From Variovorax sp. Root411 (GTDB taxonomy: Bacteria > Pseudomonadota > Gammaproteobacteria > Burkholderiales > Burkholderiaceae_C): 64,000 bases of DNA. Below the pieces are notes generated by a model. That model ran no database searches, was not told where the DNA came from, and saw only the letters and a list, made by a program, of their open reading frames with translations. Made by a program: the position numbers and the translations under genes. Location of the stretch: NCBI RefSeq assembly GCF_001425205.1, contig NZ_LMDW01000016.1:1-64000 (forward strand), written 5' to 3'. Positions 55,910 to 64,000 of the stretch are shown here, piece after piece. The first letter of the stretch is position 1; each line of letters begins with the position of its first letter.

Positions 55910-56611
55910 ATGACCGAGAAACACCTTTCCAGCCAGTTCGACAGCGAACTCAACGCCGTCTCGTCGCGCGTGATGGAGCTCGGCGGCATGGTCGAGTCGC
56001 AGATCCACACAGCCGTGTATGCGCTGCTGCAGTTCGACGTAGACGCGGCCGACCGCGTGATGGAGACCGAGCACCGCGTCAACGCGATGGAAATCGACAT
56101 CGACCGCGAGCTGTCGTCCATCATCGCGCGCCGCCAGCCGACCGCCCGCGACCTGCGCCTGCTGATCGCCATCAGCAAGACCACAGCCAACCTCGAGCGC
56201 GTGGGCGATGAGGCCAACAAGATCGCGCGCATGGTCAAGTCGATCATCGAGAGCGGATCGGCCCGGCAATTGCCCACGACCGAGCTGCGCATTGCGGCCG
56301 ACCTGGCCTCGGGCCTGCTGCGCACCGCGCTGGACGCCTTCGCGCGCCTGGACACGGCCGCGGCGCTGTCGATCCTGAAGGACGACGACCTGATCGACAA
56401 GGAGTTCGACGGTTTCGTGCGCAAGCTGGTCACTTACATGATGGAAGACCCGCGCACCATCTCCGCCAGCCTCGATCTGCTGTTCCTGGCGAAGGCGATC
56501 GAACGCATCGGCGACCACGCCAAGAACATTGCCGAGTTCATCATCTACATCGTCAAGGGCGCCGACGTGCGGCACACTTCGATGCAAGAGATCGAATCTG
56601 CACTTCAATGA
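55910..56611 (+). CDS. phoU: Phosphate signalling protein PhoU
   Basis: The 233-aa protein is built of two three-helix repeats, with the metal-binding motifs METEHRVNAMEIDIDRELSS and LFLAKAIERIGDHAKNIAEF (second E/DxxxD site). PhoU holds PhoR in the off state when phosphate is ample. It lies nine bases after pstB, preceded by AAGGAGA. Confidence 0.96.
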   Translation: MTEKHLSSQFDSELNAVSSRVMELGGMVESQIHTAVYALLQFDVDAADRVMETEHRVNAMEIDIDRELSSIIARRQPTARDLRLLIAISKTTANLERVGDEANKIARMVKSIIESGSARQLPTTELRIAADLASGLLRTALDAFARLDTAAALSILKDDDLIDKEFDGFVRKLVTYMMEDPRTISASLDLLFLAKAIERIGDHAKNIAEFIIYIVKGADVRHTSMQEIESALQ

Positions 56612-56742
56612 CAAACCCCCAGGCTTGCCCACTTCGTGTGGCCGCCAACCCCCTTGCAGGGGGCAACGCCCGCGGCCCGGCAAAGCCGGTTCCGCGGCGT
56701 TCGCTGGAAGGAATCGGGGTGACCCCCAAGTGAGCAAATAAC
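56612..56742. repeat. Structured intergenic sequence, possible REP-like unit
   Basis: The gap between phoU and phoB is filled with dyads: CCCCCTTGCAGGGGG (56652-56666), CCGCGGCCCGGCAAAGCCGG with CCGCGG after it, and CCCCCAGG...GGGTGACCCCCAAG at the borders. The make-up resembles intergenic repeats that recur in Comamonadaceae genomes, but only one copy is in this window. Confidence 0.45.
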
Positions 56743-57435
56743 ATGAAAAAACCCCGAGTCCTGATCGTCGAAGACGAGTCCTCGATCGCCGAGCTGATCG
56801 CCGTCAACCTGCGCCACAACGGCTTCGAGCCGATCTGGTCGGAAGATGGCGCCGCGGCCCAGCGCGAGATCGACGCCTTCCTGCCGGACCTGATCCTGCT
56901 CGACTGGATGCTGCCGGGCCAGAGCGGCCTGCAGCTCGCGCGCCAGTGGCGCAAGGACCCGCGCACCAAGGCCATCCCGATCCTGATGCTGACCGCGCGC
57001 GGCGACGAGCCCGACAAGGTGGCCGGCCTCGACGCCGGTGCCGACGACTACATCACCAAGCCGTTCTCCACGCAGGAGATGCTGGCCCGCATCCGTGCGG
57101 TGCTGCGCCGCCGCGCGCCCGAAGTGGTCACGGAGCGCGTCGAGATCGGCGAACTGGCGCTCGACACGTCTACCCACCGCGTGACCTGGCAGGGCGGCGC
57201 GCTGAAGGTCGGGCCGACCGAGTTCAAGCTGCTCGCCTATCTGATGCAGCATGCCGAGCGCGTGCACAGCCGCGCGCAGCTGCTCGACAAGGTGTGGGGC
57301 GACCACGTCTACATCGAGGAGCGCACGGTCGACGTGCACGTCAAGCGCCTGCGCGAGTCGCTGGGCGCGGCCGCGCCGATGGTCGAAACCGTCCGCGGAG
57401 CGGGCTACCGGCTGACCGCCCAAGTCACGGTTTGA
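56743..57435 (+). CDS. phoB: Phosphate response regulator PhoB
   Basis: The 230-aa regulator has a receiver domain with the acidic pair in IVEDESS and the phosphorylated Asp54 in LILLDWMLPG, Lys in YITKPFSTQEM, and an OmpR-type winged helix (VGPTEFKLLAYLMQHAERVH, VDVHVKRLRESLG, VRGAGYRLT). It should bind the Pho boxes noted before olsB, ppk1, ppx and pstS. Confidence 0.96.
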   Translation: MKKPRVLIVEDESSIAELIAVNLRHNGFEPIWSEDGAAAQREIDAFLPDLILLDWMLPGQSGLQLARQWRKDPRTKAIPILMLTARGDEPDKVAGLDAGADDYITKPFSTQEMLARIRAVLRRRAPEVVTERVEIGELALDTSTHRVTWQGGALKVGPTEFKLLAYLMQHAERVHSRAQLLDKVWGDHVYIEERTVDVHVKRLRESLGAAAPMVETVRGAGYRLTAQVTV

Positions 57436-57479
57436 GCGCCGTGGCGTCCCTTGGCCGCGGGCGCGGATAATCGCCCGCC

Positions 57480-58817
57480 ATGCCTTTTCGAATTGCTACT
57501 TTTTTAATAGCGTCTCTCGCAATAGGAGCGGGCGCTGTCGCCATTTTTGGCTGGAAGTTCGGATGGCTGGGCGCATGGCTGGGCGCGGTGCTCTGGCTGG
57601 CGCTCGATGCCTGGCGCGCCGAGCGGCTGATGCGGGTGCTGCGCAATGACGCGGCGGGCCTGCCGACGCGGGGAGCGGGCGTGTGGGGCGAGCTGTCGGA
57701 GCGCATCCGCAAGCTGCTGCGCGACCGCGAGCAGCAGACGCGGCAAGCCGAAGAGCGGCTGCAGGAGTTCCTGGCGGCTATCCAGGCCTCGCCCAACGGC
57801 GTGGTGCTGCTCGACGAGCAGGGCCGCATCGAATGGTGCAACCAGACGGCGGCCAGCCAGTTCGGCATCGACGCCGAGCGCGACCTTGCGCAGCACCTCG
57901 CGAACCTCGTGCGCGATCCGGCCTTCGTGGCCTACCTTGCATCGTGGAACTACAGCCGCGACGTGGTCATCGATGCCTCCGGACCCGGCCACTCGCATCA
58001 GCGCCCCCACCTGGTGCGGCTGTCGGTGCAGGTGCATCCCTATGCCGGCAACCGCCGCATGCTTCTGACGCGCGACATCACGGCGCTGGAGCAGGCCGAG
58101 GCGATGCGGCGTGATTTCGTGGCGAACGTGTCGCATGAAATCCGCACGCCGCTGACGGTGCTGGCGGGCTTCGTCGAGACGCTGCAGAACCTGCCGCTCG
58201 ATGCAGACGAACGCATGCGCTACCTGTCGCTGATGGGGCAGCAGTCGCACCGCATGGAAACGCTGGTGAACGACCTGCTGACGCTGTCGCGGCTGGAAGG
58301 CAGCGCAGCGCCTTCGGGCAACCAGTGGATCCGCATCCGTGCGCTGCTCGCACAGTGCGAAGACGAGGGCCGCGGGCTGTCGGGCCGTGTGGCACCGCAG
58401 GGACATCGGCTGTCGTTCACCATCGACGCCGAGTCCGAAGTGTCGGGCGCACCGACCGAGCTGCAGAGCGCGATGTCGAACCTGCTGAGCAACGCCATCC
58501 GCTACACGCCCGGCGGCGGCGAGGTGGCGGTGAGCTGGCGGGTGCTGCCTGACGGGCGTGGCGAATACGCAGTGAAAGACACGGGCCCCGGCATTGCCGC
58601 CGAGCACATTCCCCGGCTGACCGAGCGCTTCTACCGCATCGACCGCAGCCGTTCGCGCGAGACGGGCGGCACGGGGTTGGGGCTGGCCATCGTCAAGCAC
58701 ATCGCGCAGCGGCACGGCACCGAGCTGCGCATCGAAAGCACGGTGGGCAAGGGTTCGCGCTTTGCGCTGGTGTTTCCCGCAGCGCGCGTGCGGGAAGCGC
58801 GCGTGCTGGCCAGGTAG
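57480..58817 (+). CDS. phoR: Phosphate sensor kinase PhoR
   Basis: The 445-aa kinase has two N-terminal membrane segments (ATFLIASLAIGAGAVAIFG; WLGAWLGAVLWLALDA), a PAS domain (AIQASPNGVVLLDEQGRIEW), the HisKA box FVANVSHEIRTPLTVLAGF with His219, and the ATPase N and G boxes (MSNLLSNAIRYTPGG, KDTGPGI, GGTGLGLAIVKHIAQRHG). It lies 44 bp after phoB and stops 13 bp from the convergent MATE gene. Confidence 0.96.
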   Translation: MPFRIATFLIASLAIGAGAVAIFGWKFGWLGAWLGAVLWLALDAWRAERLMRVLRNDAAGLPTRGAGVWGELSERIRKLLRDREQQTRQAEERLQEFLAAIQASPNGVVLLDEQGRIEWCNQTAASQFGIDAERDLAQHLANLVRDPAFVAYLASWNYSRDVVIDASGPGHSHQRPHLVRLSVQVHPYAGNRRMLLTRDITALEQAEAMRRDFVANVSHEIRTPLTVLAGFVETLQNLPLDADERMRYLSLMGQQSHRMETLVNDLLTLSRLEGSAAPSGNQWIRIRALLAQCEDEGRGLSGRVAPQGHRLSFTIDAESEVSGAPTELQSAMSNLLSNAIRYTPGGGEVAVSWRVLPDGRGEYAVKDTGPGIAAEHIPRLTERFYRIDRSRSRETGGTGLGLAIVKHIAQRHGTELRIESTVGKGSRFALVFPAARVREARVLAR

Positions 58818-58830
58818 CAAGCGGCTCTTG

Positions 58831-60174
58831 TCAAGCGCGCTGGCGCATCGTCCAGCGCAGCAGCGCGCCGAACAGCAGGGCCGTCAGCGCCAGCGCCACC
58901 GCGCTCATGATCCAGAACGCCAGCGGCGATTGCATGGCCGCCCAGGGGCCAAGGCCGCGGTACGCCAGCAGGTAGCTTCCGCCAAGGCCCAGTCCCCACA
59001 GCATCGCGCAATAGATCACCAGCGGCGCCAGCGTGACCCGGTAGCACCGCAGCACGAATATGCAGAAGGTCTGCACCGCATCGGCGAAGTGATACATGGC
59101 CACCGCCAGCAGCAGTGCGCCGGCCATCGCGATCACAGCGGGGTTGTCTGAATAGACGTTGGCGAGCTTGTAGCGCAGTGCAGCCATGGCGGCGGCGTAG
59201 AACAGGGCGCACAGCGCCGTCAGCTCGAAGCCCAGGCGACAGGCGTGCCGGGCCCTGGCCGCATCCCCGGCACCGAGCCAGAAGCTCACGCGCGCGCTGG
59301 TCGCGATGGCCAGCGACAGCGGGGTCATGTAGGTCACGGCCAGCAGGTTCGACGCGATCTGGTGCGCCGCCGCGGCCGCCGTGCCAAGGCGGGCGATGAA
59401 CAAGGCCATCAGCGTGAACGAGGTCACTTCGACCAGCACCGCCAAGCCGCCTGGCACGCCGAGCCGCGCGAACTTGCGGATCTGCTGCCAGTCGGGCGCC
59501 TCGATGCGCTTCCAGAGCCCGTAGTCGCGATAGAACGCGCGGTTGCGCAGCAGCCAGATGGCGCAGCCCAGCATCGCCCAGTTCACGCACAGCGTGGCCC
59601 AGCCGCAGCCCACGAGGCCCATGGCCGGCAAGCCCGCGCCGCCGAAGGTGAACCAGATCGACAGCGGCAGCTTCACCACCAGCGAACCGAGCTGCAGCCA
59701 TGTCACGAGCTGGGGCTTGCCCAGGCTCTGGTTGAGTGTGCTGAACAGGCGAAAGAGCAGCGCCGGCGCCAGTGCAAAGGCCAGCACCGCCAGATAGGCC
59801 TCGACCTCGCCGCGCATGGCAGCCGGCACCTGGGTCCACCGCAGGGCCGCGTCCGGCAGCAGCAGGATCGCCATGCCGGCCACGATGGCAATGGCGGCCA
59901 GGTAGAGCGATTGCCGCACCGAGCGGCCCACCTCGCCGGCGCGGTCGCCGCCGTGCAGTTCGGCCCAGACCGGCAGCAGCGCCTGCAGCACGCCCATCAG
60001 CGAGACGTACACGCTGACGAAGATGGCGGCGCCGACCGACAGGGCGGCCAGTGCTTGTTCGGAGTAGCGCCCGGCGATGATGGTGTCGGCCACGCCGAAG
60101 GCCATCACGGCCAGCTGCCCGGCGAGCACGGTTCCCGCGTGCCGCGCGATCAGGGCCCGTTCGCCGCCCCTCAC
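58831..60174 (-). CDS. MATE-family efflux transporter
   Basis: The 447-aa protein has twelve hydrophobic segments and the MATE features GTVLAGQLAVMAFGVADTII and PLSLAIATSARVSFWLGAGD in the two halves. It would export cationic or other small compounds with Na+ or H+. The GTG at 60174 overlaps the stop of the upstream gene (GTGA), so the two genes are translationally coupled. Confidence 0.9.
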   Translation of the reverse strand: MRGGERALIARHAGTVLAGQLAVMAFGVADTIIAGRYSEQALAALSVGAAIFVSVYVSLMGVLQALLPVWAELHGGDRAGEVGRSVRQSLYLAAIAIVAGMAILLLPDAALRWTQVPAAMRGEVEAYLAVLAFALAPALLFRLFSTLNQSLGKPQLVTWLQLGSLVVKLPLSIWFTFGGAGLPAMGLVGCGWATLCVNWAMLGCAIWLLRNRAFYRDYGLWKRIEAPDWQQIRKFARLGVPGGLAVLVEVTSFTLMALFIARLGTAAAAAHQIASNLLAVTYMTPLSLAIATSARVSFWLGAGDAARARHACRLGFELTALCALFYAAAMAALRYKLANVYSDNPAVIAMAGALLLAVAMYHFADAVQTFCIFVLRCYRVTLAPLVIYCAMLWGLGLGGSYLLAYRGLGPWAAMQSPLAFWIMSAVALALTALLFGALLRWTMRQRA

Positions 60175-61907
60175 TGCGGCGTGATCTTCTGGTAGAGCAG
60201 GAGGTCGTCGGCCGCGCTGCTGGGTCGGCGCAGCGTGCCGGCAAAGCGCCACTGGTCAAAGGGAATGATGGTGTGCAGGCGCTCGATGGTCTCGGGGCTT
60301 GCCAGCAGCCACGGGCAATCGGTGCCCAACAGCAGCGGTTGCACGTTGAAGTTGCCGTGATGGCGCAGGGCCGCGATGTGCGGGCGGCTGAGCGCGAGTT
60401 CCGCGATGCAGCGCGGCTGGCCGACGCGTTCGGCCACGGCCCGCACCTGCGGCACGTAGCTGCGCGCGTAGTCGATGGGCGGCAGCCACAGCGTCATCAG
60501 CAGCATCCAGCACAGCGCCGTACCGCCGGCCGGCAGTACCAGCGTCTTCCAGAGCGCGGCGCGATGCCGTCCCGTACGCCAGCGCACCAGCCAGCACCAG
60601 GCGATGGTCGCGGCCGCCGCGAGAGCCACGGCGATGGGAGAGAACTCGGGCACGAAGCCGGGCACCAGCCGCGCCACGCTGGCGGCAGGCTTGGGCGGCA
60701 CACCGGTCTGCATGGCGATCCAGTAGATCCAGCCGAGCACGGCCAGGCCGCTGAAGAACAGCACGTTGAACCAGTCGATCAGCGCCGCTGCGCTGCGTCT
60801 GAAGGTGGGCAGGGCGAAGGCGGCCAGCGTGGCGAACGGGGGCAACGCCAGCAGCAGCGAGCGGTCGGAGTAGTCGGTGGTCCAGGTGGCAGCCAGCGGC
60901 ACCAGCGCAAACCAGAAGGGCAGCGCGACGTGGCGCGCCGTGAGCTGTCGCCGCCAGCGCCAGAGCGTCCAGATGGCAAGCGGCCAGACCGGCCAGGTGA
61001 ACCACAGCAGCAGCTTGGCCTGGCTGCGCACGTCGCCCAGCAGCGAACCGCCGAGCACGGTGATCTTCCATGTCGGCAGCTTCAGCCCGAACACGAGCAC
61101 TGCTGCCAGCACGGTAATGCCGACCATCGCGAGGAGGGCGCCTCGCGTGTAGCCGGGGCCGTTGTCTTCGTCGTTGGGGTTCTCGCGCTCCGACTGCGCG
61201 GCGAGCCGGCGCTCGTAGGCGATGTACAGCGCGCTGCCAACGGCCAGCGCAAGCCCCACGGTGGGCGCACCGCTCAGCGTGATGCCGATGGTGCCCACCG
61301 TCAGTGCGATCAACGGGCCCGCGCGGCGATAGGGCAGTGCGGCCACGCCGTAGAACAGGTGCGAGGCAAAGAACAGCTGCGCCAGCGCGGGCGTGGTCTC
61401 GTGGCCAAGCTGGGCGAGGCCGAGGCAGGCGATCAGCGCCAGCAGGCCGCCGTCGGCAATCGCGCGTGCGTAGTCGGTCGGCCGGGCCTCGCCGCCGAAG
61501 GCGAAGGCCACAGGCTGGGCGCGCGCCGTGCGGGCCAGGTAGTACACCGCATACCAGCTGGCCGTGAAGGTACCCCAGAGCAGGAACGCGAACGCGATGC
61601 GCACGGCCAGGTCAGGGTTCAGCCACGACGGGGCGATCTTGATGGCCAGGGCGCCGATCCAGTATGGGATCAGCGCGGGCGTTTCGGGGCGCAGGCCCAG
61701 CAGCAGGGGGTCGAACCAGCGCGCGATGCCTTCGGTGCTGTGGGCCAGTTCGGCCATGTAGCCGAAGGCCGTGATGTCCGCGCTCTTCCAGGGGCCCCGT
61801 CCGACCAGGCCCGGCAGCAGGTAGGCCGCGCACAGCAGAAGCAGTGCAATGCGCGGCAGCCGGCGCACGGCACTCTGGGCAACGATCGCGGGGGTGGGCT
61901 GGTTCAA
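60171..61907 (-). CDS. Large polytopic membrane protein (ArnT/GT39-like)
   Basis: The 578-aa protein has about twelve membrane segments and an early GPWKSADITAFGYMAELAHS loop, which recalls the first periplasmic loop with acidic residues in ArnT/PMT-type glycosyltransferases. The C-terminal 100 residues are soluble (QPRCIAELALSRPHIAALRH). The donor and acceptor are unknown; the glycosyltransferase reading is tentative. Confidence 0.7.
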   Translation of the reverse strand: MNQPTPAIVAQSAVRRLPRIALLLLCAAYLLPGLVGRGPWKSADITAFGYMAELAHSTEGIARWFDPLLLGLRPETPALIPYWIGALAIKIAPSWLNPDLAVRIAFAFLLWGTFTASWYAVYYLARTARAQPVAFAFGGEARPTDYARAIADGGLLALIACLGLAQLGHETTPALAQLFFASHLFYGVAALPYRRAGPLIALTVGTIGITLSGAPTVGLALAVGSALYIAYERRLAAQSERENPNDEDNGPGYTRGALLAMVGITVLAAVLVFGLKLPTWKITVLGGSLLGDVRSQAKLLLWFTWPVWPLAIWTLWRWRRQLTARHVALPFWFALVPLAATWTTDYSDRSLLLALPPFATLAAFALPTFRRSAAALIDWFNVLFFSGLAVLGWIYWIAMQTGVPPKPAASVARLVPGFVPEFSPIAVALAAAATIAWCWLVRWRTGRHRAALWKTLVLPAGGTALCWMLLMTLWLPPIDYARSYVPQVRAVAERVGQPRCIAELALSRPHIAALRHHGNFNVQPLLLGTDCPWLLASPETIERLHTIIPFDQWRFAGTLRRPSSAADDLLLYQKITPQ

Positions 61908-61986
61908 GTGGCGGAAGAAAGCTGAAGTCGGAAAGAAAAAGGGCAGCGCGGTAAACCGGGCTGCCCTCGACGCAAAAGCGCGTGCC

Positions 61987-62256
61987 TTACTTCGAAGCAG
62001 CGCCGGTGGTCTTGCCGAAACGGTTGCGGAACTTCTCGACGCGGCCGCCCATGTTGTCGACCGACTTCTGCGTGCCGGTGTAGAACGGGTGCGATTCGCT
62101 GGTGGTGTCGAGCTTGAACAGGGGGAGCTCGCGACCGTCGTCGGTCTTGCCCATTTCCTTGGTGTTCGCGCACGAACGGGTCACGAACTTGAAGCCGTTC
62201 GACATGTCGACGAACAGGATTTCGCGGTAATTCGGGTGGATGCCTTCTTTTGCCAT
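61987..62256 (-). CDS. rpmE2: 50S ribosomal protein L31 type B
   Basis: The 89-aa protein (MAKEGIHPNYREILFVDMSN, SESHPFYTGTQKSVDNMGGR, VEKFRNRFG) lacks the CxxC zinc pairs of type A L31; this zinc-free form is the usual paralogue under zinc limitation, but in many betaproteobacteria it is the only copy. The ATG at 62256 follows AAAGGAAAGACC. A GCTGGGC/GCCCAGC hairpin at 62353-62372 lies in its probable leader. Confidence 0.95.
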   Translation of the reverse strand: MAKEGIHPNYREILFVDMSNGFKFVTRSCANTKEMGKTDDGRELPLFKLDTTSESHPFYTGTQKSVDNMGGRVEKFRNRFGKTTGAASK

Positions 62257-62437
62257 GGTCTTTCCTTTTGCGCTGTTGGAATCAATGCGCGGTCGATGCG
62301 AGAGCCACCAGCGTGCCAATGATCTGGCGCGCTGCCCTGGGAAATCCAGGAAGCTGGGCGAAGCTGCCCAGCCGCACTTTTCGCGGAGCCCATGATTATC
62401 GCATACTGCCCCATTTTCGAGCAAACGGAGCCCTTCC

Positions 62438-63505
62438 ATGACCTCTGCACCTCTGCGCGCCGGCCTCGTCGGCTATGGTTTTGCTGGCCAGACCTTCCAC
62501 GCGCCCGTGCTTTCGGCCGTTCCGGGGCTCGAACTGGCCGCGGTGGCGAGCTCGCAGCCGCACAAGGTGCATGCCGACTGGCCCGGTGTGGCCGTGGTGC
62601 CCGACGTGGCGGCGCTGGTGGCGCGCGCCGACATCGACCTGGTCGTGGTCGCGACGCCCAACGCGCAGCACCATCCGGTCGCCAAGGCAGCGCTGGAGGC
62701 CGGCAAGCACGTGGTGGTGGACAAGCCTTTCACGCTCGATGTGGCTGAGGCGAGGGAGCTCGATGCGTTGTCCAAGCGCAACGAGCTTGTCTTGGCGGTG
62801 TATCAGAACCGGCGTTTCGATGCCGATTTCCTGACCATCAAGGATGTCCTGGCGTCCGGTGTACTGGGTCGGCCGGTGTACCTGGAGTCGCATTTCGACC
62901 GCTTCCGGCCCGAGGTGAAGGCGCGCTGGCGCGAGCAGGCCGTGCCGGGTTCGGGTCTGTGGGTGGACCTGGGCGCCCATCTGGTCGATCAGGCCGTCCA
63001 GCTGTTCGGCCGGCCCGACACGCTCCAGCTCGATACGGCCGCCCTGCGTGATGGCGCACTGGTCGAAGACTACTTTCATGCCGTGCTGCGTTACGAGCAG
63101 GGTCCGCATGCGCCTCTGCGTGTGGTGCTGCATGCCACGACGCTCGCGGCCCATGCGGCGCCGCGCTACATCGTGCACGGCACGCGCGGCAGCTACGTCA
63201 AGCATGGCGTCGATCCGCAGGAGGATGCGCTGCGTGCAGGGCAGCGGCCGCCAGCTGAAGGGTGGGGCGCCGATCCGCTCGACGGCGAACTCACGCTGAT
63301 CGGCAGCGACGGGGCGCCGCACTTTCGCGCCGTGCCAACGCGGGCCGGCAACTACGTCGATTACTACGCCGCGGTCCGCGACGCGATCCTCGGCCGCGGC
63401 CCGAATCCCGTGCCGCCCGAGCAGGCCGTCGCGCTGATGGAGTTGCTCGATATCGGCCGCCAGAGCGCCGCCGAAGGCCGCGCCATCCGCATCGAGCGCC
63501 CATGA
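62438..63505 (+). CDS. Gfo/Idh/MocA-family oxidoreductase
   Basis: The 355-aa enzyme has an N-terminal Rossmann domain (RAGLVGYGFAGQTFHAPVLS), the DKPFTLDVAEA motif (EKP-type) and the C-terminal domain with SHFDRFRPEV and DLGAHLVDQAVQLFG, as in the YdgJ/YvaA scyllo-inositol-like dehydrogenase group. The substrate is a sugar or polyol that cannot be named. It stands alone, ended by the terminator at 63507. Confidence 0.9.
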   Translation: MTSAPLRAGLVGYGFAGQTFHAPVLSAVPGLELAAVASSQPHKVHADWPGVAVVPDVAALVARADIDLVVVATPNAQHHPVAKAALEAGKHVVVDKPFTLDVAEARELDALSKRNELVLAVYQNRRFDADFLTIKDVLASGVLGRPVYLESHFDRFRPEVKARWREQAVPGSGLWVDLGAHLVDQAVQLFGRPDTLQLDTAALRDGALVEDYFHAVLRYEQGPHAPLRVVLHATTLAAHAAPRYIVHGTRGSYVKHGVDPQEDALRAGQRPPAEGWGADPLDGELTLIGSDGAPHFRAVPTRAGNYVDYYAAVRDAILGRGPNPVPPEQAVALMELLDIGRQSAAEGRAIRIERP

Positions 63506-63506
63506 A

Positions 63507-63542
63507 AAAAGCGCGTTGACCCGTGGGGGCCAACGCGCTTTT
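63507..63542. terminator. Bidirectional rho-independent terminator
   Basis: AAAAGCGCGTTG and CAACGCGCTTTT form a 12-bp stem with T runs on both strands; it separates the oxidoreductase gene from convergent rho. Confidence 0.9.
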
Positions 63543-63559
63543 GCGGGAGAGCGTGGTGC

Positions 63560-64000
63560 TCAGCCGCCGCGACGCATCATGTCGAAGAACTCGACATTCG
63601 TCTTCGTCGCCTTCATGTTCTTGAGCATCAGCTCCATCGACTCGATCTCGTCCATGTTGTACATGAGCTGGCGCAGGATGCGGGTCTTCTGCAGGATCTC
63701 AGGCGCCAGCAGCAGCTCTTCGCGGCGCGTGCCGCTGCGGTTAAGCTGGATCGAGGGGAACACGCGCTTTTCGTACAAGCGACGGTCGAGGTGGATTTCG
63801 GAGTTGCCGGTGCCCTTGAACTCTTCGAAGATCACTTCGTCCATGCGGCTGCCGGTGTCGATCAGCGCGGTGCCGATGATGGTCAGCGAGCCGCCTTCTT
63901 CCACGTTGCGCGCGGCGCCCAGGAAGCGCTTGGGACGCTGCAGCGCATTCGAATCCACACCGCCGGTCAGCACCTTGCCCGACGAGGGCACGACGTTGTT
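63560..64000 (-). CDS. rho: Transcription termination factor Rho (3' part)
   Basis: Only the C-terminal part of about 147 residues is inside the window; the gene runs past position 64000. Typical Rho sequence is seen: [20 protein letters not shown] (R loop/Q loop region), [20 protein letters not shown] (with the arginine finger region after it in [20 protein letters not shown]) and [20 protein letters not shown]. The partial state is due to the window edge only. Confidence 0.96.
   Translation of the reverse strand, partial: NNVVPSSGKVLTGGVDSNALQRPKRFLGAARNVEEGGSLTIIGTALIDTGSRMDEVIFEEFKGTGNSEIHLDRRLYEKRVFPSIQLNRSGTRREELLLAPEILQKTRILRQLMYNMDEIESMELMLKNMKATKTNVEFFDMMRRGG

Overview
The window looks like a chromosomal segment of a high-G+C betaproteobacterium of the Comamonadaceae, most like Variovorax (inference from the pst-pho-ppk-ppx gene set, the Bug-type tricarboxylate binding protein and the general protein style; no search was run). 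It falls into two parts that meet at a tRNA-Arg gene at 40056-40132.

Positions 1 to about 40055 are an integrated conjugative element whose right end lies at the tRNA-Arg. The integrase gene (38636-39877) reads away from the tRNA 3' end and an AlpA-type regulator lies beside it. The left end is not in the window, which opens exactly on the terminal repeat of an IS21-family insertion sequence (1-2602). The element carries a mobilization locus (candidate oriT with a TATCCTGC nic-like core at about 4633-4642, a MobC-like protein, a MOBP-type relaxase), a complete VirB-type type IV secretion operon read leftward (29492 down to 15499: unknown periplasmic coiled-coil protein, VirB2, B3, B4, B5, a small protein, B6, a B7-like lipoprotein, B8, B9, B10, B11, VirD4, an LPD7-like protein, TraX) and a parA-parB pair divergent from it. 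A ParB C-terminal remnant, an IS5 remnant and an integrase remnant show that the element is a mosaic.

Cargo sits between these modules: an RRM RNA-binding protein; a TetR regulator with twin operators and an SDR oxidoreductase; a D-tartrate dehydratase locus (tarD, Bug binding protein, NADP-reductase-like protein, LysR); hipBA with a multi-site operator; a hotdog thioesterase; and a quorum-sensing block (GlxA-type AraC regulator, luxR, luxI with a lux-box-like dyad) downstream of a fused pabA-pabB aminodeoxychorismate synthase and a DMT exporter.

From 40133 on the content is core-like. A lower-G+C glycosyltransferase/outer-membrane barrel pair lies between tRNA-Arg and tRNA-Pro. Then follow a GST, a cyclic-nucleotide-domain flavoprotein, and a long phosphate-response region: olsB, ppk1, sixA, a lipoprotein gene, ppx (reverse strand), then pstS-pstC-pstA-pstB-phoU-phoB-phoR. 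Pho-box-like 11-bp repeats precede olsB, ppk1, ppx and pstS, suggesting that PhoB made at the end of the cluster controls most of it. The window closes with a MATE transporter, a large membrane protein, rpmE2 (L31 type B), a Gfo/Idh/MocA oxidoreductase and the 3' part of rho.
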